This document shows, piece after piece, positions 34,625 to 46,274 of a stretch of 64,000 nt of DNA (the first letter of the stretch is position 1; every line of letters starts with the position of its first letter). The stretch is from positions 2,439,001 to 2,503,000 of the forward strand of contig JARFIW010000668.1 in assembly GCA_036346225.1 (NCBI GenBank), read 5' to 3'. A model generated the notes under the pieces. It searched no databases. It saw only the letters and a program-made list of their open reading frames with translations, and had not been told where the DNA came from. A program made the translations under genes and the position numbers. Source of the DNA: Platerodrilus igneus (Eukaryota; Arthropoda; Insecta; Coleoptera; Lycidae).

Positions 34625-35886
34625 CATCACTCAATAAGTCAGTAGGATAACTAAGAAAAACACATTTTTTTGGCGAAATTCGATTTTATTCATCAACATA
34701 CATTCCTTCAAGAGTGATACAATCAGTCCAACGCCGTTCTAGCATTTCGATACCTTTTTTGTAAAACAATTCGTCTTTGGCCTCAAAATAAGCTTCAGTT
34801 TCAGCGATCACCTCTTCATCCGAGTCAAATTTTTTTCCGGCGAGCATTTTTTTCAGGTCTGCGAACAGGTAGTAGTCGCTGGGGCCAAATCTGGAGAATA
34901 CGGTGGGTGCGGAAGCAATTCGAAGCCCAATTGGTGCAATTTGGCCATCGTTGCGATCGACTTGTGACACGGTGCATTGTCTTGGTGAAAGAGAATTTTT
35001 TCTTCTTCATGTGTGGCCGTTTTGGCAATTTCTTCCTTCAAACGCACTAATAATGTCATGTAGTATTCGCTGTTGATTCTTCTTCCTTTCTCAAGATAGT
35101 CGATGTACAAAATTCGTGCGCATCCCAAAATACAGACGCCAAAACCTTACCAGCCGACTTTTGCGGTTTTGGCCGCTTTGGACGTGGTTCTCCGGCTGCA
35201 GTCCACTCAGCTGACTGCCGATTAGACTCTGGAGTGTGGTGGTGGATCCATGTTTCATCCATTGTCACATACCGACGCAAAAAGTCCTTTTTATTCCGGT
35301 TGAACAGCTCCAAACAGCTCTCAGAATCATAGACACGTTGTTGTTTTTGGCACCCACTTTGAGAACAGCTTTCTCATGGACAAATGTTCATGCAAAATAG
35401 TGTGCACACTGCCTTCTGATATCTTCAAAGTGTCAGCTATCTCACGCAATTTCACTTTTCTGTTTTCCAAAACGATTCGGTGGACTTTTTTGATGTTTTC
35501 CGGTGTAACCACCTCAATTGGCTTTCCAGAGCGTTCAGCATCGTCAGTGTCTGTACGGCCACGTTTAAAATCAGCAAACCACTTCTCCACCGTTTGCCTC
35601 GATGGAGCAGAGCCCGGATAACACTTATCAAGCCATGCTTTGGCTGCGATGGTATTTTTACCCATCAAAAAGCAATGATAAATCAACACGCGAAATTGCT
35701 TGGAATTCATTTTTTTGAAAAACTCAAAAGTATCGTCACTTGAACCTCTGTAACTTGTAAACTAATCGTCGGATTGTCATGAAATTTTGACAGATATCTT
35801 TTTAAGGTTAGTACTTCCTACAAATCATATGGATTATTACATAGCAACGCCATCTATGTATCATCCTACGGACTTATTGAGTGATG
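34625..35886 (-). mobile_element. Mariner transposon, mellifera type
   Basis: 1262 bp with inverted ends CATCACTCAATAAGTC; TA follows on the right, and the left flank is CA, one change from TA. It is inserted in the minus-strand LINE. Size, ends and transposase fit a mellifera-subfamily mariner (the Famar1/Ammar1 group, from memory of the family). Confidence 0.92.
34686..35710 (-). pseudogene. Mariner transposase (DD34D), frameshifted
   Basis: Begins M-N-S-K-Q-F at 35710. The helix-turn-helix DNA-binding region occupies about the first 120 residues, including R-Q-T-V-E-K-W-F. Catalytic aspartates lie in V-T-M-D-E-T-W (near 35260), F-H-Q-D-N-A-P-C-H (near 34985) and S-P-D-L-A-P followed by S-D-Y in the next frame (near 34885). 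The protein ends ...E-G-M-Y-V-D-E near 34690. A short deletion after K-W-V-P and at least two further frame changes break it into four pieces, so it is inactive, although all three catalytic positions remain. Confidence 0.9.
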
Positions 35887-37030
35887 TAGTAGTTGTTTTT
35901 TCTTGTTAAATTCAGCACAGCCTTGTGCTAATCTTTGTTTTATATCTTTTGCACTTTCACGTCTTGCCTTATTTGATTTCCTATGTAAAAGAAATCCTAA
36001 ACCTCTGATAAGTTCGCGTTTACTATTTGTATTCTAGTTTTAGATTTATTTTCCCCTCCTTTACATACTAATACTTTACTTTTATTTTTGATAATTTTGA
36101 AACCGCATATATATTTGTTAGAACTGTTTCCATTTCACTAAGAGCTGCTTCTAACTCTTCGTTGCTAGATGTTAATACTGCTACATCACCTGCAAATCTA
36201 AGCATATCAATCGTTTATTCCTGCATAATAATTCCAAATGTCTTCCTGCATTTGACAGGATTCATTGCCTCTTCAATGTACAAGTTAAAAATTAATGAGG
36301 ATAGGGCACAACCAGTCTCGCTCCTTTCCTAATATCTATTTAACTATGTTCCTGCTCTAATTATATTACAGCAGTTTGCTCTTTGTATAAGCTATGTACT
36401 ATACGTCTATCCCAAAAACTCGTTCCAATCTTTTTTGAGTATTTTGAACATTTATTCCCTTTTTACATTATCGAATGCTTTTTCCAGATCTACAAACCTT
36501 ATGTACACGCTTTCTCCTTTTCTATAGTTTTCTCCATTAGCACCCTTAAAGCTAAAATGGCCTTCCATGTTCCCCTGTTTCACCTAAACCCAAATTGACA
36601 TTCTCCTAGTATTACTTTAGCCCATTTTTCCATCTGTCTTTGTACAATTGTAGTTAATATTTTTGACACGTGTGCTGCCAAACTTATTGTTCAAAAGTTT
36701 TCACATCTATCCACATCTTTCTTTTTTGGCATAGTGACTATGATGTTACGTTTGAAATCTTTGAGTGTCATGTCTGTTTCATACATATAACTTACAAGTT
36801 GGAAGAGATGTTTTGTTACTGCTTGTCTAGCATAGAGTTTCTGCTTGCACATTATCTATACCCAGCGCCTTACCATTTTTCAGACTCTTTATAGCTAAAT
36901 CAAACTCCTAAGTATAAGATATAGTGTGCACTGAGATAATTCTGGTGTCAAGAGTACTTCTGTTGTGAAGTGTTATTCTATTATGGAGTTTGTCACGGAA
37001 AATTTCAGTCAAGTTAACGGCCACTAGAAA

Positions 37031-37504
37031 AGTGCTTAGGTAGCGGCTTTTGGGTTGGAGGTGGTGACAACTTTTGCTCCGGCTTAGTCAGGGTGAGACT
37101 CTAATTCAGGGTAGATCAGAAAATGTACTGCACAGATTAAATTAATAAGGGTTAGTATTGAATCAGAGCCTGGACAGGGAATGCCAAGGCGCCAGGAACT
37201 TATAAAAATAAAAGAGCGTATGAAACCTAAAGTCCTAGTTCCAACAGAATTCGAAGGAACCCCCTTCCAGATCATAAATATAAAACACACAACCTCACAA
37301 AATAACTATCTTTAATATCGCATCGGAACAAAAAAACAATTAATGACAAAAATTCTAAATACCAGTTGAATTTCAATATTACCTAAATTATGATTAACAC
37401 AAGCATAAAAAATACAAAATTTTGTAAATATTATCATAAGTAAGCCCGCACGAGTGCATATCAAGAAAGAGTAACTTTTAATTTCCCACTTACTTTATTC
37501 CCTT
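37031..37504. other. Unassigned intron sequence
   Basis: No exon, domain or repeat boundary that I can support; weak minus-strand frames only. Confidence 0.4.
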
Positions 37505-37518
37505 GGCCAAGAAAGCAT

Positions 37519-37816
37519 AGGCGGCTCCGTGGCGTAGTGGTATGTGTGTGACTACTACGCCCAAGGTCCCAGGTTCGAATCCCGACACGGTCCGCTTGAA
37601 AAATGTTAGGCGAGCAGTTTTCACAAAAATACACCCTCGTTCGGATGAGAGGTAAAATGGAGGTCCCATGTGTGAGTGTTGTCACGTACGTTAAAGATCC
37701 CTACCTTGCTTGGAACAGCAAGAGTTCGGCAAAATTCCAAATTTTCCAGGTAAAACAAAACTCGCTTCCTGGCCAATGTAGTACCTTCGGGTAGAGCATT
37801 GGAAAATCACATGTAA
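37519..37816 (+). mobile_element. tRNA-derived SINE with 14-bp target-site duplication
   Basis: The duplication GGCCAAGAAAGCAT lies at 37505-37518 and 37817-37830. Just inside the 5' end are RNA polymerase III promoter boxes: box A TGGCGTAGTGG (37530-37540) and box B GGTTCGAATCC (37572-37582). A tRNA-unrelated body of about 200 bp follows and ends CACATGTAA. SINEs are copied by a partner LINE's enzyme. The perfect duplication suggests a fairly recent insertion. Confidence 0.92.
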
Positions 37817-37830
37817 GGCCAAGAAAGCAT

Positions 37831-40487
37831 GTAGTAGTACATAAAATACACCATAAAGGAAGTGCTCGGTGTTCTAACCTCAATTTCAAATAAGCACCTC
37901 ATGGGAGCAATCCTTAACAATAGTGTAAATATTAGATACCTTAACACACTGTTGAAATATTTAACTAATAATCTTAATAAATCACCCTAGGCAGTAAAGA
38001 AGCTGCCTAGAAATATACTAAAAATTTGTTTTAAATATTAAATTTTGTACATCAGTATTACTAAATTTTGAATGAAGTAGATGTACTTCTTATAAACAGC
38101 AATACCTCAAATTATTAAAATTAAGTACTAGTAAGGGAAAATAATAAAACCACAATAGCACAAACACTAACAAATAATAATACATGGAATAATCTTACTC
38201 AAGGATTAGCTTCTGTACGTAATTATCTCACATCAAAGGTCGTCGAAGTCCTAGGCTGCTGGAATGGTAACTCAGAGTAACAACAGCTGATCGGCAACGC
38301 CAATAATAAATGAGAAATAATAAAGTTGATAGTGCGACAACGTTCTTGAGATAAAGGAGACAGGAGCATAAACAGAATCAGGAGCATATGCCGAAGAAAC
38401 ACAATGACAAGGCGTAGGGAGGAAAAAGAACCCTAAAATTTAATATTAGAAATTAAGTTGCAAACAAAAATTGGGATATTAATTACCACGTAAGTGGGTT
38501 AATTACATGTGCACTAGCTGATTTAGAGATAACAGGGCGTTACAATATTGAGATTTCAATAACGAACATCTGCACCTACAAAAATTAAAATAATAAAATT
38601 TAATCTATTTTAATTCATACCAATTATGAACGGTGATGATAAATTTAAATCAACTACACGTGAAAATCGAAGCTTGCAAAAGGCATTATAGATCCATAAA
38701 ACCAAAATTACCAAACTCCAATATTAATTTGTCGGTTCTGCCTAAATCCGTAATTAATACGATGAAATCGGCAGAAATCCAAACTTCACCAACAACGATC
38801 GAAATAAAAATGCCTCTTATCCACAAGGACAAGAGCAAAGTACGGCTTATTATCATATTTGTAATTTTAAATGCAGATAAATAACGTACATTTGAGTACA
38901 CTGCAATAACAAGTAATTATGAAGGTTAATACAAAACAAAGCGCAAAGGTAACAACGGTATAGATGGCAGGAAGATGCTATCAACAAACAATTGAATTTA
39001 GAAATATTTTATAAATAGAATGCTGACACAGAAGTGTTAACCGGAAGGTTACAAGTTGTAATCCTCTACATACCACAAATATTTGTTCCAATAGAATCCA
39101 TTGCTGCAGCAATTCAAAGTGTGATGTTAACGTCTTTTGAAAAAGAAAAACCAGATATCCATTTAAACTGTTTGTTTTATTATTGTGCATGTGTTAAAGT
39201 GAACAAAGTAAATTCATGGACAAATATTTGAATCGTGTGATAGGTATTGAGCGTCATTGATAAAAATGTTTGTCTTTAGTCATTGAAGTGTAATTTTTGT
39301 ATAGTAGCAAAATGAATTTCCTGTAAACGTCAACGCATTTTTGGATTATGAAAAATAATTTAATTATACCAATATTTTGCTACACTGATCAGTTGGTAGG
39401 ATAATGGGCTTGTTGATGAAAGATTTAATGAAAATAGGTATGGTGACTTATTAAATAATGAAAACCTAATTAACTGTAAATTTTTTAAGCATGTTGTTTT
39501 ATGAATTGAGTGAGATATGGTTTTTTTATTAGTACTTTTATGAAAGTTATACGTAAAATTCAATTTGAATGTATAAAGTTATTCATTTTTAGTAAATTAA
39601 TTGGTGCTTTGTGGTAGAATTCGTTTTGTGATTTTAATCCATATAGGTTGGGAGCAGCATTCATGGTGAATTTAATTCCAGGACAACGCCTGAACTTTTA
39701 GTGTTTGCACGGTAACTTCTCTTTATAAAATTAATAGATTATACATTCATATTGTATTGAAAATCGGTGTCCCTCATTTTAGGGACGTACCATTATTTAT
39801 TCAATTCACATTATACGTCTATTTAACTTACCAGTATTTTATTGCTATAATTATTTTCATACAGGTTGTTATTCTAGGTTCCTAGGAACTTTATACTCTA
39901 CTGATATTAGTTTTTCCCTATCTTTGCAGCTCGTGACGGTACCTATGCTTTGTAATGAGACCGCAAAGTCTGTATTCTTCTTTTTGCAGCATCCCTGGCG
40001 GTTACCCAAGTTTTAGTTTTAATTTAATTTTTGTGCCTGCTTTGCTTACAAACACTTTACCACAAGCAACTAGTCGTAAGCTGGGAATTTTTACAGCTAG
40101 CATCGTCCATCATTATGATTCTTCCCTTATATGCTCCCTCAACCCTTTTCTTGCCCCATCCGTTATAAATGCACGGCACTTTCAGTGCATTCTTTACACT
40201 TAAGTCGTGACACAATTATGCTCCTGTAATGTAAGGGTTCACACTGCAGAAAAGAGAATACTGTAAGGATCGTTATAGCACACAACATATTTCGCAGCAT
40301 TCAGAACTAACGCCTTGACTGAAATTTAATTAAGTACCTAGAACATATTTTAGTTGAACATCGAGAATAAATTACTAACCATGTGATGTGATAATTGGTC
40401 AACACTAATTTGAATTAAACCAAGGGAGTACGTACTACAAGATTTTACGTTGAAACTCTGCTCAACGCATTCAAATTAATTGTTTAT
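37831..40487. other. Intron sequence, nothing recognised
   Basis: About 2.7 kb of AT-rich sequence in intron 2 of the capping-enzyme gene. Short frames at 38633, 39034 and 39955 have no domains or conserved-looking composition. No terminal repeats found. This may be one of the few stretches of original intron sequence. Confidence 0.4.
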
Positions 40488-40491
40488 CTAT

Positions 40492-42522
40492 TGTAACAAT
40501 TACGATTTTCGGCTATTTAAATATACGCTTTTGTTCAATACCACTAGTCAATAAATATTAAATTTCTATTGAAACCTTATATTATGAATTCATACATAGT
40601 ACGCCATCTACATTAGAATAGCCAAAGTAAATTTTAAGTACTCTTCTATTTGCTTGTATCTTGATTCAATATTCCTCTTCCCGGCGCATGCTTGAATAGT
40701 TAACATTGCCTCGTGGTCGAAGCCATTTTGATATCAGATGTAATCTGAATACCAGTGTTATCGAGGGCCTGCAGGTTTTTAATTAAACATGCCGCCCCAA
40801 CAGATAGTCAAGTGGAGTCAACGTATACCATGGGTTTAGTTTTAGTTGTAGCATCGACCTAAGATACTTGTAAATATATTTCTACAATAAGAAAATAATT
40901 CGCAAACTTACCTCTAAATTCTATTTTCCCGTTTGATTTCAGCGCAAGTTTTTAAGTTTAGAGTTTTAAAGTTTAAAGTATCAAGTATTAAATATGAAGA
41001 GAGTATTAATTCCGAGTTTTAAAATATTAATTTCAAGTTTCACGTAATAAAGCAATGGAAATTACGTATTATATAAAACAATCGTTAACAATATGGCCAG
41101 TACGAGACTGAAATGCAGCTTCAATTGTTGCTAGGCAAAAGTGTGGAAATCCCCACGAATGTTTGGTTAGTATAGAGGACACCTGTTTCAGCTGCGCACA
41201 ACCACAATTGTAAGTACATAGATGTTAAAGAAAATTCAACCGCCAAGCAGATATCCAGCGGTGAGTTATCTTCTATTTTTATACCTATATTCTTTTCAAG
41301 GAACATTCATTTAAGATGCACAAATAATTTTCGAAGAAGCTATATATATGTTTATTTAAAATTAATTCTTGAAATTTTGTGAAGATTTGAAGATCAGTTA
41401 ATTTGATTCACGTAAAATTTATTTTGAAATTTAGTACTTGGATAATGCATAAATGACCTTTATATATTCAAGGTATTTTTGTAAGATTATTTTTGAAGTT
41501 ACAAAGTTGTATTAAAATGTTTGCATAACTAAACATGTGATACGATAAGAATTGTTTGCCGAATTATTGTGTATAACACATTTTGATAGTACACCTGAAG
41601 TATAGCTTAATGTTGATAATAAGTATTTTTCTTTGACCTTTGATTCTATTAAAGATATCTATTAAAAATATAGTGTTATAACCTGCAAATTTCTTTTGAA
41701 CATTTAATTTGTTTCTTGTAAATTGAACAGGATCCTATTCAAGTATCATGAAGTAACTGTAACATAAAAAATGAAAATCATATAGTTCTTATAGAGAATT
41801 AAAGTAAATTATGTAATTAAAAAGATATCCCACGAATGCTCGGAGATTAATGTTAAATCGTAATAAAGGAACTGTTTCGAAAGTCTCCGCATAGATAGCT
41901 TTATATAAACAATGTATATACATATTTATTTTTGAAATTTATAGAAAAAATAATAAGTTGTCATAAAATTTCCTTTCATTGAAGTCAGCAGTAATTGTCG
42001 TACAGAAGTAAACAGTTTACAAATATGAAATTTTGGTATTGAAGAAAGATATTATTGGTGTTAAAGTTAAAAGTTGTTTTTTTTTTGAAAGTATAATTTT
42101 GACTAGTGGAGTTATTTATAATTTTTTTGTGATAAAGTGACTAGGCTCTAACAAAGCCCTAGTTTTAACATGTTTAGGTGTGTTTAAATTTTCAGATATT
42201 ACGAAATCGTCGTTCCCATTCCAGATTGCAGAGACCAAAGTAAGTATTTTTGTTTATGTTGCTTGTCTTAAATTTTTTTCTTTCAAAGATTTCCGTATCT
42301 GATCTTCGGATAGTTTCTTATCATAACACTCTTTAAGATACGGTGGCATCCAATAAAATTTCTTTTGTTTTATCATATACCATCCTACGACCCTAGCTCA
42401 TAGCTCTGCCCTAAGTTGAAGAAGCTTAGCTGGCTGCAACTCCTCGTGATCTGTCGAGGCTCTGCCGCCTATATGGTAGAGCAAATATAGTATTTACCTT
42501 TTGAGGAATTTAGTATCTTATA
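40492..42522 (+). repeat. 5' LTR (about 2.0 kb) of the gag-only element
   Basis: Direct copy of 47714-49806 with high identity. Starts TGTAACAATTACG and ends TCTTATA, equivalent to TCCTACA in the 3' copy. It lacks about 80 bp present in the 3' LTR near 49640-49725, so one copy changed after insertion. Near 42235 it contains CAGATTGCAGAGACC just before AAAGTAAGT, a splice-donor-like junction also seen in the other LTR. Confidence 0.92.
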
Positions 42523-42526
42523 TCAA

Positions 42527-42550
42527 TAGCGCTCACAACGTGGGGCTAGA
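42527..42550 (+). promoter_or_regulatory. Primer binding site, tRNA-Lys type
   Basis: TAGCGCTCACAACGTGGGGC followed by TAGAA resembles the complement of the tRNA-Lys 3' end extending into the T arm (TGGCGCCCAACGTGGGGC), with a few changes. A second weaker copy (ACCCAAAACTTGGGGCGATTGG) follows at about 42567, echoing the tandem primer-site units after LTR-like unit A. Confidence 0.65.
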
Positions 42551-42795
42551 ATACATCAATGATACCCAAAACTTGGGGCGATTGGTAAAAAAAAATTTTG
42601 TTTGATGATTCAAACATTTGTGGCAATTCTAACGTCAAGCCTCGATTTGGTTATTTCAATTATTGACACTGCAACGTAAAAACATTTTTTAGTAGTTGGC
42701 GAACTAAAATATTTAGCGGAACGAGAGTGCTGTTTTCACTTTTGATAATAGTGTTAGAAATTTAGAGGTTGAAAAGCTTTTTTTAAATTTTTGAA

Positions 42796-43841
42796 ATGGC
42801 AGATACTTTACAGATTGTTTATTTGCACAAAGAAGAGTTTGAATACGAGTTAAACATTAGAGGTATAGAAAGTAGTAGGTCTATAGTAGAGAAAAGGAAA
42901 ATTTTAGGTAGACTTTTGGCTAAGGAAGTGAAAGAACCTGGTTGTTTAATTAATCTTCTTGGGTATACAGCAACATTTTTAGAAGAACGTAAAGAGATTG
43001 ATTCTTCGCTTGAGTCTATAAAAAATATTTTGTCAGAATTTGATGGTAATGTTGCAGATTCTATTTTTAAAAGGGTGCAATCTAGACTGTTTCATCTCGT
43101 CGATCGAGTCAAGAGAATTAAACTTCCTACAGAAATTTTGAGGAAGTCGTGCAGTTTAAAAATGAAACGATAGCTAGAATTTTTATTCTTGAGGCAGACT
43201 TATATGAGAAAGTTAATAGAGCTAGTAGTTCAGTTGATCGTAAAGATATGACTACAGAATCTCCCTCAGTTGGTAGTACACCTATTCCCACTGTTACATA
43301 TCTTACCCCCTCTATACCCATAAGTTCTTGGCCTGTGAAATTTTCTGGTGATTCAAAACAAGTATATCAATTTTTAGACCGAGTAAAGAAACTAGCAGAT
43401 TCTCGAGCTGTATTAGAAGCTGATTTATATCGTGTATCCTCTGAATTATTTGTTGGAGACGGTTTGATCTGGCATAGAAGTATTCGTAGTTCAGTGAAAG
43501 ATTGGAATTCTTTAGTTAAACGATTAATAGAAGATTTCTTACCCGCTCATTCAGAAGATGACGTATGGGATTTGATAAAAGCACGCCATTAAAAAAGTCT
43601 GAATCTGTTGTTTTATTTATTGCCCATATGGAAAATTTATTTAGTAGACTACCACAACGCCCTGCTGAGGTTACAAAGGTTAGAATGGTTAGGAAATATT
43701 TGTTGCCCGAATTCATTTCATATCTTGCATTGTCAGAGATGGATGATATCGCAACTCTGACTAAACTCTGTAAAAAGTTGGAAGAAACTGATCATTTAAA
43801 ACAAAAATCCGTTTCTGTTTCGACAAGTTATCCGTACAGGT
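42796..43841 (+). pseudogene. Retrotransposon gag, N-terminal and capsid part
   Basis: Starts with ATG at 42796 (M-A-D-T-L-Q-I-V-Y). It reads to 43173, changes frame, and continues from about 43149 to 43592 with W-P-V-K-F-S-G-D-S and a capsid-like segment ending W-N-S-L-V-K-R-L-I-E-D-F-L-P. It changes frame again near 43580 to end S-Y-P-Y-R at the solo-LTR insertion. The order matches Ty3/gypsy-type retrotransposon gag capsids. It would form the virus-like particle of the element. Two frameshifts and the inserted LTR inactivate it. Confidence 0.8.
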
Positions 43842-45932
43842 TGTAACAAAATTTTTGTTACATTAAATATCTCTAAAGAAAAACATTTCTAGCTGTTGTT
43901 ATTTTACGAATTTGTCATTTAGCGTGAAATCGTTAAATAGTTTAATTTATTATAAGTAAGTACATCTCTTTCCTTTTTACATTATTTTCACCCATACGGA
44001 GTATTTAATAGTGACTCCTACGCTTTTGATATCTGCAAATACCCAGAACGTAACTTGAGTTGCATAAGCTACAGGCGTTCTGAAGTCCACTTGTGCAATT
44101 GCTAGACACAACGCTTGCGCGTAAGGTGACGCGATAACTAGGGTGTTGGCAAGGAAGCGAACGCGGCCATCTTGCAAGCAACTACGAGGAGGTACGCTTC
44201 GTTGGAAGATGGAGAATTTTGTTTGCAAGTGGGTGCTTAGAATAGCTCTACCATCGAAGAAGGGCTAGTGGTTGCCGTGCGGAGGCGTTACAAAAGAGCT
44301 CTTGTGATGCCGCCCAGACAACCAAGAGAGCAGTAACAACACGTGAGGATAGAGGTCCATTAGTGCACATTTAGATAGGCACCTTCAAGTATGTTTGTAT
44401 GAAGGACAGGATTTTAAGGAAACACGTTTGACAATGAGATTGGAATTTGGTTATGTATTGTGGGATTACTCATTTTGAAGCTGTCCGAGGGGCTGCGTCT
44501 AGTAAAGGCATATTTCGTACCTTTCTAAATTCCAAGGAGATGGAATGTTATGTGTTTTGGTTGGTCTAGTGCATTTACCAGCATCACCGTCGAGTAATTA
44601 AGACAAAACCAATCAGGTACTTATAAAACTATTTATTGAGAATTAATTTTACGTACTAATTACGGTCAAAGCTTTGATTTAACGTTTTCCAAATCATAAG
44701 AAACTTTTGTTAAAGAATGTGAATGTTAAAATTTTTTTGCAAGATATGTTTATGCTTAAATCTCATATAAAAACCAGTTAGAGAATTATATCCTAGTAAC
44801 TTGACAGGTTAAATACCTTTTTTTTGTTCAGAACTAAATTTTTTTATAAGAGGAATTTTTGAACTTTTAGATAATTTAAAAGTTGTTATTCAAAGCACGT
44901 ACATAATGCACATGTTAATTGAGAAAAATAAGTATAAAGTTCACTTTTGATTGAAAGATGTTTACTTACAATAGGCTATGTGATTAGTAGAATATCAATG
45001 CTGCTTCTAACATATGTTGAACTGACTTTCTTTAATTTCATATAATGTTCGAGCCATATGAACTTTTTATGTAATAAGTTCTTTAGAGAATTTTTGTAAG
45101 CCAGAACAGATCTGTTTTATGGATGTTTAAGAACCGACTGTATTAAATAATTTATAAATGTTAAGATCTCTCTATGTAGAGAAACAAATTCAGAGATTTT
45201 TGAAACTTATTTTATATTGATTATCAAATTTTTTTTATAAATAATTTTTGCAACAAAAGAGAATAACATTTAAATTATACTTTGATATAAAACTTTCGTC
45301 TTTTTATTTCACTAATTGAAATTAATAATATCCAAATTAGATAAACAAAATTTTGAATGTGGAACTTCGAAAAAAGTTGATACAGTATTAGGTAATAGAA
45401 ACAGAGTAAATAATTTTCAGTAGAGAATATTTTCATAGGTAAGGTGTTGTTGTTGAGATTTTGAATTCAAGACAGTCGATCTATAAAGACCGAAATATTT
45501 TGTTGTCGTAAGACACAAACAGTGTCTTATATTTTTATTTTGTGTGACATTTTCTTGCAGGTTCAACATCGCAGAAGCTGGAGCAGAGGTCCAAGAGGTT
45601 TCCAGAGGTATTGCTTATTTTAATTTGTATGCTTTTTGATAATCATTATATACTATAGGTTTCTGCGTCTTACTGTAGGATACTTTAGTTTTATTAATTG
45701 TCTATATAGATGCAGTGGCGCCCATTTACTTTTTTTGTTCCCGTTTGTAGTCGAGCCCACCCTATATCCACGCCCAAACTCATTGCTCACCCTTGGGGTA
45801 ATTCCCAGACTAAGCCGCGAATATAGTAAAGCTCGTGAGTCCACCGAGGGTTTGTTCACTAATTGACTCACTCCATAATTAAATTAAATAAAGAAAAAAT
45901 TATAAGTCCACATAAAGTTTCTCTAAGTTTCA
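43842..45932 (+). mobile_element. Solo LTR inserted in gag (TSD AGGT)
   Basis: 2091 bp beginning TGTAACAAAA and ending AAGTTTCA, with AGGT at 43838-43841 and 45933-45936. Removing it rejoins the gag frame exactly within an Arg codon. It resembles the surrounding LTRs in length, its TGTAAC start and the layout of internal splice-like sites, but the sequence differs, so it is a sister family. A solo LTR forms by recombination between the two LTRs of a full element. The start forms a self-complementary TGTAACAAAA...TTTTGTTACA. Confidence 0.92.
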
Positions 45933-45936
45933 AGGT

Positions 45937-46274
45937 CTAGGGACAATAATCGATCAAATTTTCATAATACATCTTCAGTATGGTTTAAAAATTCCCCCAA
46001 GCCTAAAAGTCAAGTTGAAAGAAATCTAACACAATTCCCTCAAGCTGAAATTTTAAAGAGTAATGATTCAGTACCGGTCTCGAGTGGTCCTAGAATAGTC
46101 AAGAAGAATAATGAGTGTTGGAACTGTTCGCGATATGGCCATCCATTTCAGTTTTGTAGAGCTCCCAAGAAAATTTTTTGTTATAAATGTGGATATAAAG
46201 GAGTAACTTCAGTTTTTTGTAAGTCATGTTCAAATTCTGTTTTAGATTTGGATAATGACGTTCCAGAAAAGTAA
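45937..46274 (+). pseudogene. Gag C-terminus with zinc knuckle, one knuckle defective
   Basis: Continues the gag frame after the solo LTR. A CCHC zinc knuckle C-W-N-C-S-R-Y-G-H-P-F-Q-F-C is intact (near 46113). A second one, C-Y-K-C-G-Y-K-G-V-T-S-V-F-C, has valine where histidine should be. The frame ends at a stop (46272-46274) after D-L-D-N-D-V-P-E-K. This region binds the element's RNA in relatives. No downstream pol frame follows. Confidence 0.8.

Larger units (their letters stand above)
34010..37030 (-). pseudogene. Non-LTR retrotransposon (LINE) reverse transcriptase, interrupted by mariner
   Basis: Reading the minus strand from 37 kb down, heavily frame-broken translation gives: A-I-K-S-L-K-N-G-K-A-L-G-I-D-N near 36860, V-D-L-E-K-A-F-D-N near 36485, E-E-A-M-N-P-V-K-C-R near 36260, and R-F-A-G-D-V-A-V-L near 36180. 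The last is the catalytic F-A-D-D box with one aspartate changed to glycine. The C-terminal part and 3' tail extend to 34010 on the far side of the mariner at 34625-35886. Family assignment beyond LINE is uncertain. Confidence 0.7.

Noticed and set aside
35376..35743. Plus-strand ORFs opposite the mariner transposase
   Set aside because: They are antisense shadows of the transposase coding sequence.
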